From: Oreocharis arfaki
Lineage: Eukaryota > Chordata > Aves > Passeriformes > Paramythiidae
Assembly: GCA_013398015.1 (NCBI GenBank)
Contig: VZRR01002857.1
Coordinates: 1,332,634 to 1,396,633 of the forward strand
DNA length: 64,000 bases
Direction of reading: 5' to 3'
Shown here: piece after piece, positions 23,890 to 36,120 of the stretch
Numbering within the stretch: the first letter of the stretch is position 1
Layout: each line of letters begins with the position of its first letter
Position numbers and translations under genes: made by a program
The notes under the pieces: model-generated
Databases searched by the model: none
What the model saw: the letters and a program-made list of their open reading frames with translations, nothing else
Told to the model about the DNA's origin: nothing

Positions 23890-24535
23890 CTCTGCCAGTG
23901 AGGAGCTGCACAAGGACATGGGAGGGAGCATGGCCAGAACAGCTGACCTGAGCTGGTCAAAGGGATATTCCAGACCACAGAACATCACGCCCAGCACATA
24001 AACTGGGGGGAGTTGGCTGGGAGGGGCTGATCACTATTGGGGGCTGGGTTGGGCATCAGTCAGCAGGTGGTCAGCAGTTGTATTGTGTATCACTCGTTTC
24101 TTTTGGTTTTTATTCCTTACTCTCTTTTTTCATCTCCCTTTTTCTTCTTTTTGTTTTTCTTCTTTTTCCTTTTCTTCTTTTTCTTCTTTTTCTTCTTTTT
24201 CTTCTTTTTCTTGTTCTTTTTCTTCTTTTTCTTTTTCTTTTTCTTTTTCTTTTTCTTTTTCTTTTTCTTTTTCTTTTTCTTTTTCTTTTTCTTTTTCTTT
24301 TTCTTTTTCTTTTTCTTCTTCTTGTTCTTCTTGTTCTTCTTGTTCTTCTTCTTGTTCTTCTTGTTCTTCTTGTTCTTGTTCTTGTTCTTCTTCTTCTTCT
24401 TCTTCTTCTTCTTCTTCTTCAATTAATAACTGTTCTTATCTCAACCTGGGTTCTACCCTTTTTCTGACTCTCCCAGCCATCCCACCAGAGGGGAGCATGT
24501 GAGTGAGCAACTGCGTGGTACTTAGTGGCTGAGGG
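23890..24535 (+). mobile_element. Eroded avian ERV LTR with internal microsatellite
   Basis: From about 23890 the sequence follows a familiar, abundant bird LTR: a CTCTGCCAGTGAGGAG and CCAGAACAGCTGACC U3 segment, AAAGGGATATTCCAGACC, a TATA-region equivalent (CATAAACTGGGGGGAG, 23997-24012), GGCTGATCACT, GGGTTGGGCATCAGTCAGC, TGTATTGTGTATCACT and TTTTATTCC. Beyond the microsatellite (24119-24420) it resumes with AATTAATAACTGTTCTTATC, the poly-A-signal area, then AGTGAGCAACTGCG and TGGTACTTAGT near the 3' end. Orientation is plus. The 5' part of U3 and the terminal CA are unrecognisable, and no target duplication could be identified. I recall the family from bird genomes but cannot name its class or Repbase entry with certainty. 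No retroviral genes are present. Confidence 0.75.
24119..24420 (+). repeat. Compound pyrimidine microsatellite inside the LTR
   Basis: About 300 bp of almost pure C/T on the + strand. Its blocks are irregular (TTTTTCTTC) units, then 15 perfect TTTTTC hexamers at 24226-24315, then TTCTTG and TTC mixtures, and a (TTC)n run ending at 24420. Remembered copies of this LTR family carry a T-rich, ATT-repeat-like stretch at the same place, so the array probably expanded from an LTR-internal seed. The poly-Phe, poly-Leu and poly-Lys frames across it are artefacts. Confidence 0.9.
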
Positions 24536-26480
24536 CTGTCTCTGATATTTTTAGAGGATGGTCATTTCTGGTTGCAGATCACAGCAGTAAATTTTGATGA
24601 ATCTAATCAAGTGCCATTCTTTATTCTTTATGTTCTTTATGTTCTAAGAAAATGTCATAGCAAAAAACATCTTTGAAATCATACTGGAGAATGCTGAAGA
24701 TGCATACATGTTTATCCTATATGTGAAAACATAGCTATATTTTTCATGTTGATATATAATGAGGAAAATAGGCAACTGATTTTTTTTCCTTTGGGAAAAT
24801 TATGAGAAAGAAAAAAGGAGTAAGACACTTGTCACCTCATTCCAACTCATTTGAAAACTCAGTAACAATTTTGCCATTTTTATCAACCATGAGAGTATGT
24901 CCTAACAGTGTTATCTGCAAGATATAATAAGTTGCCTACTCTTTATGGTCTAGTTCAGCTCTACTCTACATTTTTTCTCATACTTTAATCTCCAAAACTT
25001 TGGTGTAATTTGAGTGCCCAGTTCAGATGGATGGCATTCATTGAAAGATGATCATAGTATCTAGTGAGTGCGTGATTACCCATTGGACATCAATATTCTT
25101 CTTTAAAAAGTATTGACATGCCATTAATTGTGATTGCAATTCTTGTGTCATGCCCTTACGAGTAATATATTTGGATTCCAAGCGCAAAATAACTTTTGAA
25201 ATTGTTTGAAAATATTGAGGACTCTAGAGAAAGTTAGAACTAGATTACCCATCTGTAAATCTGGTGTTAGTGCTTTATATAAAATGGAGTTTTTTAAGCA
25301 ATATGACTAGGTTTGTAGTCTGATCTGTCTTTTTAGAGCAAGTAGGGGAGAAAATGGAAAGTCAAACACCAAATTTGTATCCACATTTGATATTTTCAAC
25401 ATTTGTACTTACTGAAACCACTAATCAGAGTTGATCGTCCTTTACATAAAAATGCTTAGCTGATATCTATTCAGGACTCAGCCTTGAATGGATAGCTCAG
25501 ACTGGTATTAACGTACAAATGAGGGTTCACAAAGACCCACATTTCCTCTCCTGCAGTTGTACTGTGTATTTTTGTTTCCATCAAACTTCTTACAATTGAG
25601 ACGGAAAATCTAGTTATGCTATCAGCGTTAGCCTGACCTCCACTAAGTAATCCATGTGGTTTCCATATGGTGGCAAGCTTACCCTGCAGAAAGCAAATGG
25701 GTGCAGTGGCACTACACACACTGTGCTTCGAAGAGTCAGCCTTAAACAAAGTCCCTGCCATTTGCCACTGAGATGATCCGCAGCCGCTGCCAACTGAAGA
25801 TCCTGATTTAAAGCACCCTTGCAGCCACAGTCTGAAGACTAAGAAATGCAGCATGGTTCTTAGATGCTTAGATAGCTCCTGACTGATAAATAAAGCTGTC
25901 TTTTAGAAAAACAAATTATTCTTAGCCTTAGGATTAGGTTTATAATAAAAGCAGCATGTGTTAAAGGCACAGACCTTACAGTAGAGAAAAAAAAGCAAGA
26001 GTTTGAACAAGGGATGTGGCTTTCAAGGCTTGCTTAGAGAAGGTATAAACCAATTAAAAATTAATAAAATTGTGTGCATAACAATAAGAGATAATTGTGC
26101 AAACGATTTGTGCTTCAGAACTGTATGCACACTGCTTACTATATTTCACCTCAAGTTGTTTAAAAGGGAGATGCAAGTGATAGATGATGAGTTGGCATGC
26201 ACACCATATGCTGAGATATGGTGGAGGAAGAGCCAGGGAGCACTGCCCAAGCATTTAGTTCCTTTTTTTCCACTACAAGCAGCCCATTATATGCAGAATC
26301 TATATAAATTCCACTGTAGAGAAAAGGAAAACTTTGAAATGATACAGATAGAAAACTTATTTGCATTTAATTTGTTATCTCTATTTGTCATGAAATTCTA
26401 ATAAATACAGATAACATTTCTTATTTCAAACTAATTATGCTAAAACACTCGCACACTTTTAGAAAATCAAGTTCACCTTT
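24536..26480. other. Non-coding unique sequence
   Basis: No transposon or gene is recognised. A 127-codon minus frame (25471-25854) and a 132-codon plus frame (26003-26401) show no known motif. The 25600-25850 portion is GC-richer than its surroundings. Confidence 0.5.
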
Positions 26481-26660
26481 TGCCAATAGCAATCACAGAT
26501 ATATTGCCTCCAACTTGTGACTAAATCTTGAAAAGTGTTTTGACAACGCCAAGTGTCTCTAATTGTCCTGTAAAGAGATCATGGGGACTGTGCCAACAAT
26601 CCCGTGTTTTCCACTTCACTAGTATCTTGTGTCGCACTCATTCATTATCTACACAGTAGC
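26481..26660. promoter_or_regulatory. Possible conserved non-coding element
   Basis: Repeat-free block with CAAGTG (NKX2-like, 26550-26555), TAATTG (26560-26565) and TGTCGCACTCATTCATTATC. Its non-random, motif-dense look suggests constraint, but this is a judgement by eye only. Confidence 0.2.
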
Positions 26661-29600
26661 TGTAACAATAGCAGCCTTTCTAGGCAATTGCATCGTTGCA
26701 GGTCTACACGGAAACTGAAAGTTGTCACTTTATTAGAAGAATCTTCATAGGTATTGGCTCAAAAGAAGATTTGCTATTTTGATGAACTTGTTCTCTGTTT
26801 CTGTGAAAAAGACATGACTTAACTAGAACAGCCCTCCAAACGTGCGAAAAATCCGTGAAGTACCATACAGGGGTTTTTTTGGGTTGTTTTTCAGTTGGTG
26901 TTTTTTTGGTTTTTGATGGTTTTTTTTTTTTTTTTTGCAACCAGTAAATTGTTTCCCTGACATAGAAAAAGACCCATTACAATTAAACATATAGTCAGGT
27001 ATTTATTTTGTGGCTATTTTGTCACTGTTTGTGTAACAGAGGAATGTTCCATCACAGAATTTCAAGGAAGATGGTACAACAGTCTTGGATAAACATTTGA
27101 GATTTTACCAAAGTATTCACTTTTAATAACGTATGATTGTTACTCTTTCACAGAAGAGACAGAATTTACAAATGTGAATGAACATATTGGCAGCCTGCCA
27201 CTGTGGTACAATAACACAGTGTAACTGCTGCAGCTCCCTCATCTCCTAGCAGGAAATCAGTGTTTGTTATGTGGTAGATGGCATTTAAATGAGCTCAGGT
27301 GGTTCATAGGATATCAGCTGAAATAAATATACAATCACAAATTGGAAAAAGCCTTTAAAACATTAGACTACCTAAAGGAAGAAAAATTAAGTCAGCATAT
27401 AGTTATCAAGATAAGCATGGCAAGAGAAGTGCACTTTACCTTGTAGGCATCAATAAGTGAATTAAATTATTCTCTTGCAGTTTTATTCCCATTTATTTCC
27501 AAAATCTTAATTTCAGTTAGCATGCAGTAAGGCCTTGTAAGGATTAGATGCACTTGATCTGGCTCAATTTTGTATTTTGAAACTGCCTCATCCTGCAGTG
27601 TGTCTCTGGGTGAGAGGAAGCAGTGCCCTTGGAAGCAAAGACTCCATAGCAATTGCAGAGCAACATGCGGCTATAAAGAAAGGCTCAGGATTAGTGTCAA
27701 GAGCAGGACTAGCCTCTAATTATGATTTTTAAGCACAAACAAGTTTTGTGGTGACTTTTAGTTGGCATAGGCAGAAGCTCTGTCAGCAGGAAGGTTTCCT
27801 CCTGTCTTTGAACCCTACACTTGTTTCTGCATTAGGCTGCTTCCCACAGTCCCTTTTTTTTTTGTGAGTAAAATTTTGGTTGCAGTTTAGGGACCTGAAT
27901 TGAGAAACTGAAAAACATTAAAACCTGCTCTTTTTTTTTTTCCGAAATCATGTTCATTTCCACCTAAATCTGGTTTGATGAGTGTAAATGTTTCAACTAG
28001 CAAAAGGCAGGGCTCCTCGAGGTAGTTAGTAAACAGCTAGAAAGTTTCAAGGAGAGGGACTAAGCCTCTGGCTGGTATTACCAATTAATGTTTAATACCA
28101 TTTTTGCAAATAAAGACTGGCTTCTCTTCCACTTGTCATACCCAGCTTGTTAAACCTCTCACATAGCCCTCTTACAGCTTTCCATTCAAATTCAGGACTG
28201 GATCCACAGTACTTAAAACGTTTGCAAATAGCTCTCACACTTTACCAATCTCCCTTCTTTCTGCTTGAGCCTGAGGCTGGAGCAGGTAATGAGTTCAGGT
28301 GCTTGCAACTGCTTCGCTGAGTTTGTGGACTCCCATCTGCTTTGTTGTTGCTGGCTTAAAATACCGTGTTGTTATAATCTTCTCTTAATAGTCAGCTATC
28401 AAACTTGCCAACTATTCATTTAGGGATAGGAGGAAGAGGCAAGGAGCACTAGCATGATACCTTCACGCACACTAGGATTTATGTCAAATTTATGGTTTCT
28501 CATCTCTGGTTCAACTGTGAACTGTGTAAGTGCAAAAAAAGGCAATTAAACAATACAGCTCCTGACGTGTCTTGTAAGCATTTGCAAACTGGTAACAGAA
28601 CCGTGTTCTGGGGCAGAATGGAAAGTACAACTCCAAAAGTTTTCCTGGCATTCTCCTGCCTCCAAAGGCATAGGAGAGAGCCTTTTTCAGAAAATAATCC
28701 GCTGTAGCTTTACAGCTTTGCTTTGGTTGTAAAAATAGTAAGGCAAGTATTTTCTTCATCCTTGCTTCTGAAAAATTATTCCTAGTAAAGTAAAGAAAAA
28801 AAAAAAAGCTGTTTTTTTTACTATACCATGGACATTTAAGTGACTGCCATAGCCTTAAGATATTAAATTAGCATGCTTTTTGGAGCCCTAGGCAATTCAA
28901 AAGTTATAATGGAGTATGACTTAGAAGAAAACAAAGTGGTCTTGCCCTAAATGACTAGGATATCTCTATTCAGTATTGATGTAACCCCTGCACTTTGGCT
29001 AGGGAATACTGTAGATGCTGAAATATTGGTTCAACATTATTCCTTTGTTCATGACAGAAAGCAAAAGTATAGCAAAGAAAAAATTGATCTGTTCATGTGT
29101 TTTTAGAACAGCTATGTCCAGTGAAATACAAATGAAAGACTATTTTCATAGCTTCTCATATTTCTTGCCAAATGAGAACCCGCGCATCACATTCAAATTT
29201 TAGGAAAGCTGTAAGGCACAGTTAAGAGTGGTTAACTATAACACTTTCAAGAGAGGGTAATTATTTTCATATACGTTGGTTCTCTTCATCTACTCTGGCT
29301 GGGAGCACAGTAATCAAGATGAGACTATTTGAGGAAAAGTTCAGGGAACATGACGGGAGCTATAATAGAAACATGGATCCTCTCTCCTGCATAATGGAGG
29401 CATAAAGCTCCTTGAAAAAGTATGTTTGGAGAAACAGAAAAGGAAAATGGGAAAATTTTCAGAAATATAGGTGGATACCAGATGAACTTACTTGCTTTCT
29501 AGCAGCAGACACACAAAAAATTCCCAAATGAAAATCCTACACCTTTGCCTTTCCTAGGAATTTTAATTAAAGGGGCCGAGAACAGAGAGGAAGAAAATGG

Positions 29601-29865
29601 TCTCATCTCTGAGCTTCCAGAACCAAGGAGAAACTCCCTCTGCATCACATGGAGGCACACGCTTTCATCATGAATCTTCTCATTACCTAATTAATCTGCT
29701 TGTTGCTCTTCAGTGACAAATGCTCTGACTACTGGAGCTCTTCTGCACTTGTGTTTGCAATAAGTGCAAATACTTGTGAAAAGTATTTAATAATATACAA
29801 TTTTTATAATTTAAAAAGATTTAATGCTTAAAATGTATAGTTGAAGATGTCCTTGCTCACTGTAA
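26661..29865. other. Non-coding unique sequence with T/G-rich run
   Basis: No gene is supported. A T-rich, G-interrupted run lies at 26871-26936 and shorter homopolymers near 27858, 27932 and 28795. Two opposite-strand frames (71 and 82 codons, 28492-28759) overlap and are likely chance. Confidence 0.5.
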
Positions 29866-29927
29866 GAGGGTTGGACTAAGAGACCTATAAAAGCACCTTC
29901 CAGCCCAAACTATTCCATGATTGTATA
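29866..29927 (+). mobile_element. CR1 LINE 3' tail fragment
   Basis: GGGTTGGACTAAGAGACCT, then CCTTCCAGCCCAAACTATTCC and an ATGATTGTAT end match the CR1 3' terminus in + orientation. Only about 60 bp remains, with a small insertion (ATAAAAGCA) in place of the usual short spacer. Old and non-coding. Confidence 0.85.
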
Positions 29928-31315
29928 TAAGGTTTTGTTTTGTATTTATAATCAACACATACTATTAGATGTCCCCTCAAATAAAAAAAAAGGGCTTTCC
30001 CTTTTGAAGAGTAAAAAGAGCTTACTAATAGGAAGTAGTATTCACTACTAGAATCAAAGGGGTAGCACAACATTTTTCTCAAAAAGAACAGAAAACTCCC
30101 AAGCTATTTGTAATGACAGCTTGCTACTAGGTTTATCAGTGTAATTTTATTTAGTTTCTGTAAAGAAAAAATAAGTTATTCCCATTTCACTTGTCATGAT
30201 ATTTTAGTTATATTTCGAGTGAAATGGAAAAGATCCTTTTCCTGGGACATTACATTGAGAAGCTTAACTTTTTCATTTGTCATGTTTCAGTAGTGCAAGA
30301 TCTTTGAAGTAATATTTCTTGTTGTAGGAATTCACTGTTTTATTGAATAAGACTCAAAAGACTTGTAAGTACCTGACTCCTTGTTGCCTATTTGTACAAC
30401 AGCTAAAATTCTTCATTAGGCATCGAAAGCATATAAAAAATATTAATTTGGTTTATGAGATGCATTTATAAATAGTTTGTCTGATCATGTTCTTAAATTC
30501 CAAAACAAATTATGCTTCTTCGAGTCACAACACTGCCAGTATAAGTTTCTATTGGAAGATTTCTGGGTTTACTATACCATTCCTAAGTAATGTTATCATG
30601 TTGCACTGGATAACATCAACAGAAATCATGTCTCTTTTTCTACAGGAAATGGTCTAAAAGTTTACAGACCACCCTGCTTTACAGAGGACTAAAAAAAACA
30701 CTGGAAAGATGCAGTTCTGGTAAAAATTAAAACCATGCTGTATCTTTACATACATCTTGAAAAGTGTTGAAACATATGCACTTGTTACCTGCTTGCTAGG
30801 TAGTGTGATTGCTTCTGAGTGTATTTTTTCATACATGCACTCTCCCAAGTGGCTCTGCAGAGCTATAGATATGAAGATATTATGAGAATCAACTATGCAC
30901 TGAAGCATCGTGTTCCCTAGACTTAAATGTCTTGTATGTCAATGGGGTAGATAAGCAAAGGGAAGGAATTTTTCTCAGATTGGTTTTGACTGGGAAATTG
31001 AGAAGTCAACTTTGCAGCAGGAAGAGCAGAAAAAGAACTAAACATAAATGGTTTCTCATTTTTACCCTGTTTTTAGTTAGCTACTTGCCCTTCTGGAGAG
31101 GTGTGGATCAATTAATGGTCCTGGACTGAGATCTGAAAATGTCATAAATTCCCATCTATACTGACTGTCCTAAGCAAGGTAATCTGCTTGGTATTCTGCT
31201 GTGAGTGAACTTACTGAATTTTAAGTGAGTGAAAGCTCTCTCAGTAACAGTGGGTTCCTTCTTTGGTAACAACCCCTGAAAAGAGCTGAATGGAAAGCAA
31301 ATTTCCTTCATGAAC
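29928..31315. other. Non-coding unique sequence
   Basis: No gene or repeat is recognised; AT-rich with short chance frames. Confidence 0.55.
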
Positions 31316-31375
31316 AAAAAAAAAAAAAAAAAAAAAAAAAAANNNNNNNNNNNNNNNNAAAAAAAAAAAAAAAAA
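31316..31375 (+). repeat. Poly-A tract containing an assembly gap
   Basis: Twenty-seven A's (31316-31342), a run of 16 unknown bases (31343-31358) and 17 more A's (31359-31375). No poly-A signal or recognisable retrogene lies upstream, so it is better read as a homopolymer whose length could not be resolved than as the tail of a processed copy. Predicted frames through it contain unknown residues and are artefacts. Confidence 0.9.
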
Positions 31376-34300
31376 GCCACATATTTCTGACAGGACAGTT
31401 TTGGGGAAGATAAAAATGCATTTGGCTGGCTGGTTTTCCATCAGTGGATAGACTGTCTGCCTCTTGAGCTTCCCAGGATGCTCACCCTGCCAGTCACCCG
31501 TCAGCCAGGCAGCCCGAGAATCAGATTGACTGTGTGAAGGAGTGGGGATCTTATTGCTTGGGAAGCCACAACAGATGAGTAGCTGCTGTGGCTTCTCAGC
31601 TGCCACCATGAGGAAGACACAGAGTCAGGGCTCCAAGGGTTCATGAAAAAAAAATTGAAACATAGGGTTAAATGCTGATCGTAACCAAACCCCCAAAAAC
31701 TTTTCTCTCAAAAGATTTTCAGCTAAGACTCCCTGAATGATGAAAAAAACCCACATGCAGATGTTTTGTAGAGCAGTAAATATCAGAGGCCAATATACTG
31801 AGAACATTTTAGTTTTAGAATGGTGCTATGGTAAGGGTGATGCTATAACTATAAACAGTCAGGTAAGCCAGACATGCCCAATAATTTTATTATCTAAAAG
31901 TAAATGCAGACTTCTATTCTGTTAACATGAGTTTTCTCAAGGGGAGATGTATTATTCAGAGCAGAAAAGAAAGTAATAGAATCCTTTAAGTGATAAGGGA
32001 AAAACTTTATTGAATGTACATAACAGCAAAAAGAGTCATTCTCATAGGTCTATTAGAGTAGAGTCAGACTCTTAGAAAATCACAACTATTGACAGACTTA
32101 GAAGACAAAAGATCTGTATAGAAAAAAATCCTGCTCTAATTATTGGATAGCTTGCAATTAGAGAAAAGCAAAATCAAACTATTCATTGATAGGTAGTGAC
32201 CAAATATAGAATGAGATGTGCTGAAAATATTGTTCTACTGATTTCAGAAACTATAAAATAGGAGTTTCGTTGATAATATGCAGTTATACTTAGAAGTAAT
32301 TCTTATTGAAAAAGATTTTGTCATACAGAAAAACAGCTGTTTTGTCTTCATTTTACAGTATGAAAAAAGGAAAGTGTATTTCCTGGTATTTGAAGTGATA
32401 TAATGAAATGGTCCAATGTAAGTAATTTGTCTACTGCTACCTTTTATATTACATTATAGATAGAAGGTTTGGCCATTGGGCAGTTTGCATATCAAGCAGA
32501 CATCGCAGTTTTCAATCACAGCAAACACAGTTATGATATTCCTTAAAAAACAGCTCTGTTAAAATAATGCTATTTGTGTTCAAATGTAAACCTCTACCAC
32601 TAATTCTATATCAGGAATCATAGCTGAAAAATACAGATATATCATTCTATAGTAAATTTTAAGAGTACGCAAACCGTGAGACGCATTTTTAGCTTCTGGA
32701 GAACTACTGTCACTTGAAGAGACCCACATCAGATGACACCAGGTGTGGATTTGGCCCTCTGTCCAAAAAAAATTTCCTAGATGCCAAACGGTACTGAGAG
32801 GTAGTCCTCGGGGCTTTAGGTGTCACTTGGATGTTAGGACTGAAAGATGCAACAAAAGTTTTCTTGGTCCTTATCTCTATCTTGGACTTCTTTGTAACCC
32901 TTGAAAACAATGAACTGCACATTAAGCTCATGCAGCTTAAGTGAATTAAAAGTGGTTTGAAGTGGCATTACATTTTGAAATGAGGATTTGTCTTTAATTT
33001 GGACTGTTCTGGAGTGGGAGGAGAGGATTGTCCATCAGAAAATGGTTAGTTGGTGGTTTTTGAAAGCAGTCTGTGCAGCGTGGAGTCCGGGGAAACCAAC
33101 TTGTCTGCTGCCCAGGCATAAAGTCCTTCAGCAAGTGAGATTGAGCCATATATTCAAACAAACACAAGCCAGCACTTCACTTAATGTGTGTGTTAGATTT
33201 CTCCCCCTTTAGCCAGCACTACTGTAGTCTTTAAACAGTGTGACAGAAGTACACTTCCACTTCAGTTAATGGATTTATCAAATACCTTATTTCATGCTTT
33301 CTGCTTTTGATTTATGAATTTTGATCCCAGAGACAAGGACCCTGTGAGTATTGATTGCAGAAAATGTCAGACTAACAGAAGTTAATTTCGCTTGTACATG
33401 TGGAAGTCTGTGATTCTCTGACAGCGATGTCTGTGGAGAATGGGCTGTCACCCAGCCCAAGTGACACTGCGCCATCGCAACAGCCAGCCCCTCCACCCTG
33501 CACACAAGGATGAAAGTGGATGTGGGACTGGAAAAGGGGTCGGAGAAAGAGATGCCTGGAGTCAGGGCAGGGGAGGAGGGGGTAAGCTGCCATGGATCCT
33601 CCTCCTCTGTGACTCCATGCGCATGATTGCAAGGCATCTGGTGGGATAACAGAATGTCACCCTGCCAGCACCACTACTAATCGGTGACACTTCATTTATC
33701 AATGAGCTTTCTTCGCAAATTATAAGCATTTATTTATTTATTTGTTTATTTTAATTGGCAGAATCAAAATGTCACTTCTGCAGTGGGGCACTTGAGTGGT
33801 AGGAAATGATTTGGATTTGGTCTTTGTACCTCTTGCATTTGAGAAGTGGTTAAAAACTTCAAACATCCTGCTCTGTTTTAATTTTGAAAGAATATATTCT
33901 CTCAGATGGCAGAAAAGCAGGGAATAAACTCTGGACATTGGATGAAAATTAATAGATGTTACCAATACCTGGTCTTGTGTTTTCACCAGAAAAGAGAGAT
34001 TCTCACTAAGCATTCACATTGATGAAGGTGAAAAGATAACTACTGGGTTAAACTGAAGTGGGCTATGCATTTGTTTTAGCCCTGTAATCTGCTTTTTTCT
34101 TGACCCTTTTCACAGGACTTTTCATCTGGCACTTTTTGACCAGGAGAAATATCACAGATAAACTAAACCACTTTGTTTTTCTCCCGATTTTTGTCTTAAA
34201 ATTAGATTAAGAGTACCTATAATAATGTAGAAAACATGCTAAAGGTTATGAAATGGTAAACAGTCTATCCAAAGTTAACAGTCTATCCAAGAAATGCAGA

Positions 34301-35293
34301 GTTAAAGTTACGACTAAAAAATGTTCAAAATTATATATGTAGACAAATACAGATTGAACACAGACACCATAATAGTATTTTGGCTTGAACTGCTGAAGGA
34401 GTGAAGAATAATCTGTTCTTCCCCTGGAGAAATATCTTTATTTTTTCCCACTTGAAAGATTAATGTCACTCTAGATAATTCAAGAGTTTTGGATAAATAA
34501 CAATGTGTGGGGATATAGAGGGAAAAGTAGCAAAAATGAGACTTTATTGCTTTAGTTTCACTTAAAATGGCAAAGCACTTGGGGTAAGCTGGCTAATATG
34601 AAGGCAACATTAACAGGTAAAATGCAAAAGGAATTTTGTGCTCATGACCATGGGAGAATGGGAGGACAAAGTTCTATGGGTTTCTCTCCTTAATCACCAT
34701 ACCCGAAAAGAGAGAAGTGTTGGGTTACATAGTGACAATAATAATTTTTTAAACAAGACTTTTTAAGGAAATAGCATGAATTTTATTCTTATTTTTTAAA
34801 TCCAGACATATGCACATTAAGGAAGTAGTCCAGATTTCATCTTATTTAGATATTTCAAGAGTTTCACAGCTGAAAAAGATGTTATTAGAATGCTGATCAA
34901 CTCCCAGTCAAAAGGTCCTTACCACAGGATACACCTATGCTGCTCCTCTTCACGTTTGGAAGAGTCGGATATATCCACCCATGGAAGAGGACAAAGAGAT
35001 CATCATGAGGGGATCGTTTATAGAAGGGAGGATCAGAACAGAGGTTGCAGGCCAACCACACTAGAGTAAAATATATACCTCTTAAAAGATCTTCACTTAC
35101 ACTCCCTTTGAACAGAAACTGCAAGGCTCCAGACGAAACTGTGTCAGGACAGAAAAAATAAAATTTGTACATATCATACATAGATGCTGGTAGGGACGTT
35201 TTTGCATCACACACTTACATGCATACATATAAACACCTTAGTGTGTCTGGATGTTAAACTTAATTTCAGAAACTTTTTTACTCTTGGCTTGAC
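31376..35293. other. Non-coding unique sequence
   Basis: Nearly 4 kb with no transposon. Frames up to 116 codons (33287-33637, minus) and 105 codons (34897-35214, minus) have no recognisable domain. An 18-bp-period near-duplication (CAGTCTATCC at 34261 and 34279) and a short hairpin (TGGGCTG / CAGCCCA, 33441-33459) are the only structures seen. The 33420-33640 part is GC-richer than its neighbours. Confidence 0.5.
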
Positions 35294-35331
35294 TTTTTTT
35301 TCTTTCTTTCTCTCTTTTTCTTTCTTTCTTC

Positions 35332-35408
<77 letters not shown>

Positions 35409-35502
35409 CTTCTCTCCTTCTCTCCTTCTCTCTCTTCCTTCTTCTGCTTCACTCGCTCTCTTTTGGTCTCTTTCATGCTTTCCTTTTTTTTTTTTTTTTT
35501 TT
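35294..35502 (+). repeat. Compound (CTTT)n/(CT)n/(T)n microsatellite
   Basis: Almost pure pyrimidine on the + strand: about twelve CTTT units (35333-35380), about ten CT units (35381-35400), TTCTCTCC octamers (35401-35430), a mixed C/T tract broken by a few purines, and a 19-T run (35484-35502). The homopurine-homopyrimidine character favours triplex (H-DNA) structure. Ser/Phe and Lys/Glu/Arg frames across it are not genes. Confidence 0.92.
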
Positions 35503-35799
35503 AAGTGTTGGTAAGCATTGAGGTTAGTGATTTGTTTAGTTAAATATCTTTCTGTATGGGAGAGCAGGCTGTGTCATCACCTGTCCAGGTGTTTCAACTG
35601 TACTTACACCACCCACATCCAGTCCACATGGTTTTGCTTGAGACTTTGATTTAAAAATGTCATCAGACATAAAACATTTCTATCTAACAAGAAAAGCAAA
35701 AAAATTTTTTTAATTTTGTGGAAATATGAACGATAGTATGGTAATAACTAAAGAAGTAGGGGCTGAACATGTTTTATGAAATTTTTTTGCTATAAAATG
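35503..35799. other. Non-coding unique sequence
   Basis: Nothing recognised; about 300 bp between the microsatellite and the motif-rich block. Confidence 0.55.
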
Positions 35800-36120
35800 T
35801 ATGTATTTAATGAGGCACATTAATTCCGTATTTTTTACTAGAAGGCCATAATTGCATATGGCCATTTGCATGTGCAGTTTTAAGTCGTATTTACATGTTA
35901 TCCTTTAACAGCAGTTTGACAAAATCATAGAGCCTTTGTTTAATGTAAAGGAAAATGCAAACAAATACTCCATCTACTCCATAAATACACAAAATCAACT
36001 GCTTGGAAGCATGTCAAAAATATATGAATGTATTGCATATGGTTACACAGCAATCATGCATTTAAGCCTGAATCTCTAAACACGTGTGTGCAGCTGCATT
36101 TGTCCAAATTTACGTAGTAT
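35800..36120. promoter_or_regulatory. Possible regulatory element with dyad and POU octamer
   Basis: Contains a perfect dyad, GGCCATA-N6-TATGGCC (35844-35863), immediately followed by an inverted POU octamer ATTTGCAT (35864-35871). Further on are GCATATGG, AATCATGCATTTAAG and CACGTGTGTGCAGCTG (E-box-like CACGTG and CAGCTG). It is repeat-free and without an open frame. The clustering suggests a developmental enhancer; conservation is not testable here. Confidence 0.3.

Noticed and set aside
24037..24502. Four long overlapping frames of 101-139 codons on both strands
   Set aside because: They are translations of the pyrimidine microsatellite in the LTR (poly-Phe, Leu, Ser or Lys), not genes.
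31156..31609. Frames crossing the N gap
   Set aside because: They contain unknown residues and translate a homopolymer.
35184..35504. 106-codon Ser/Phe/Leu frame and its 89-codon opposite-strand partner
   Set aside because: Both are products of the CTTT/CT microsatellite.
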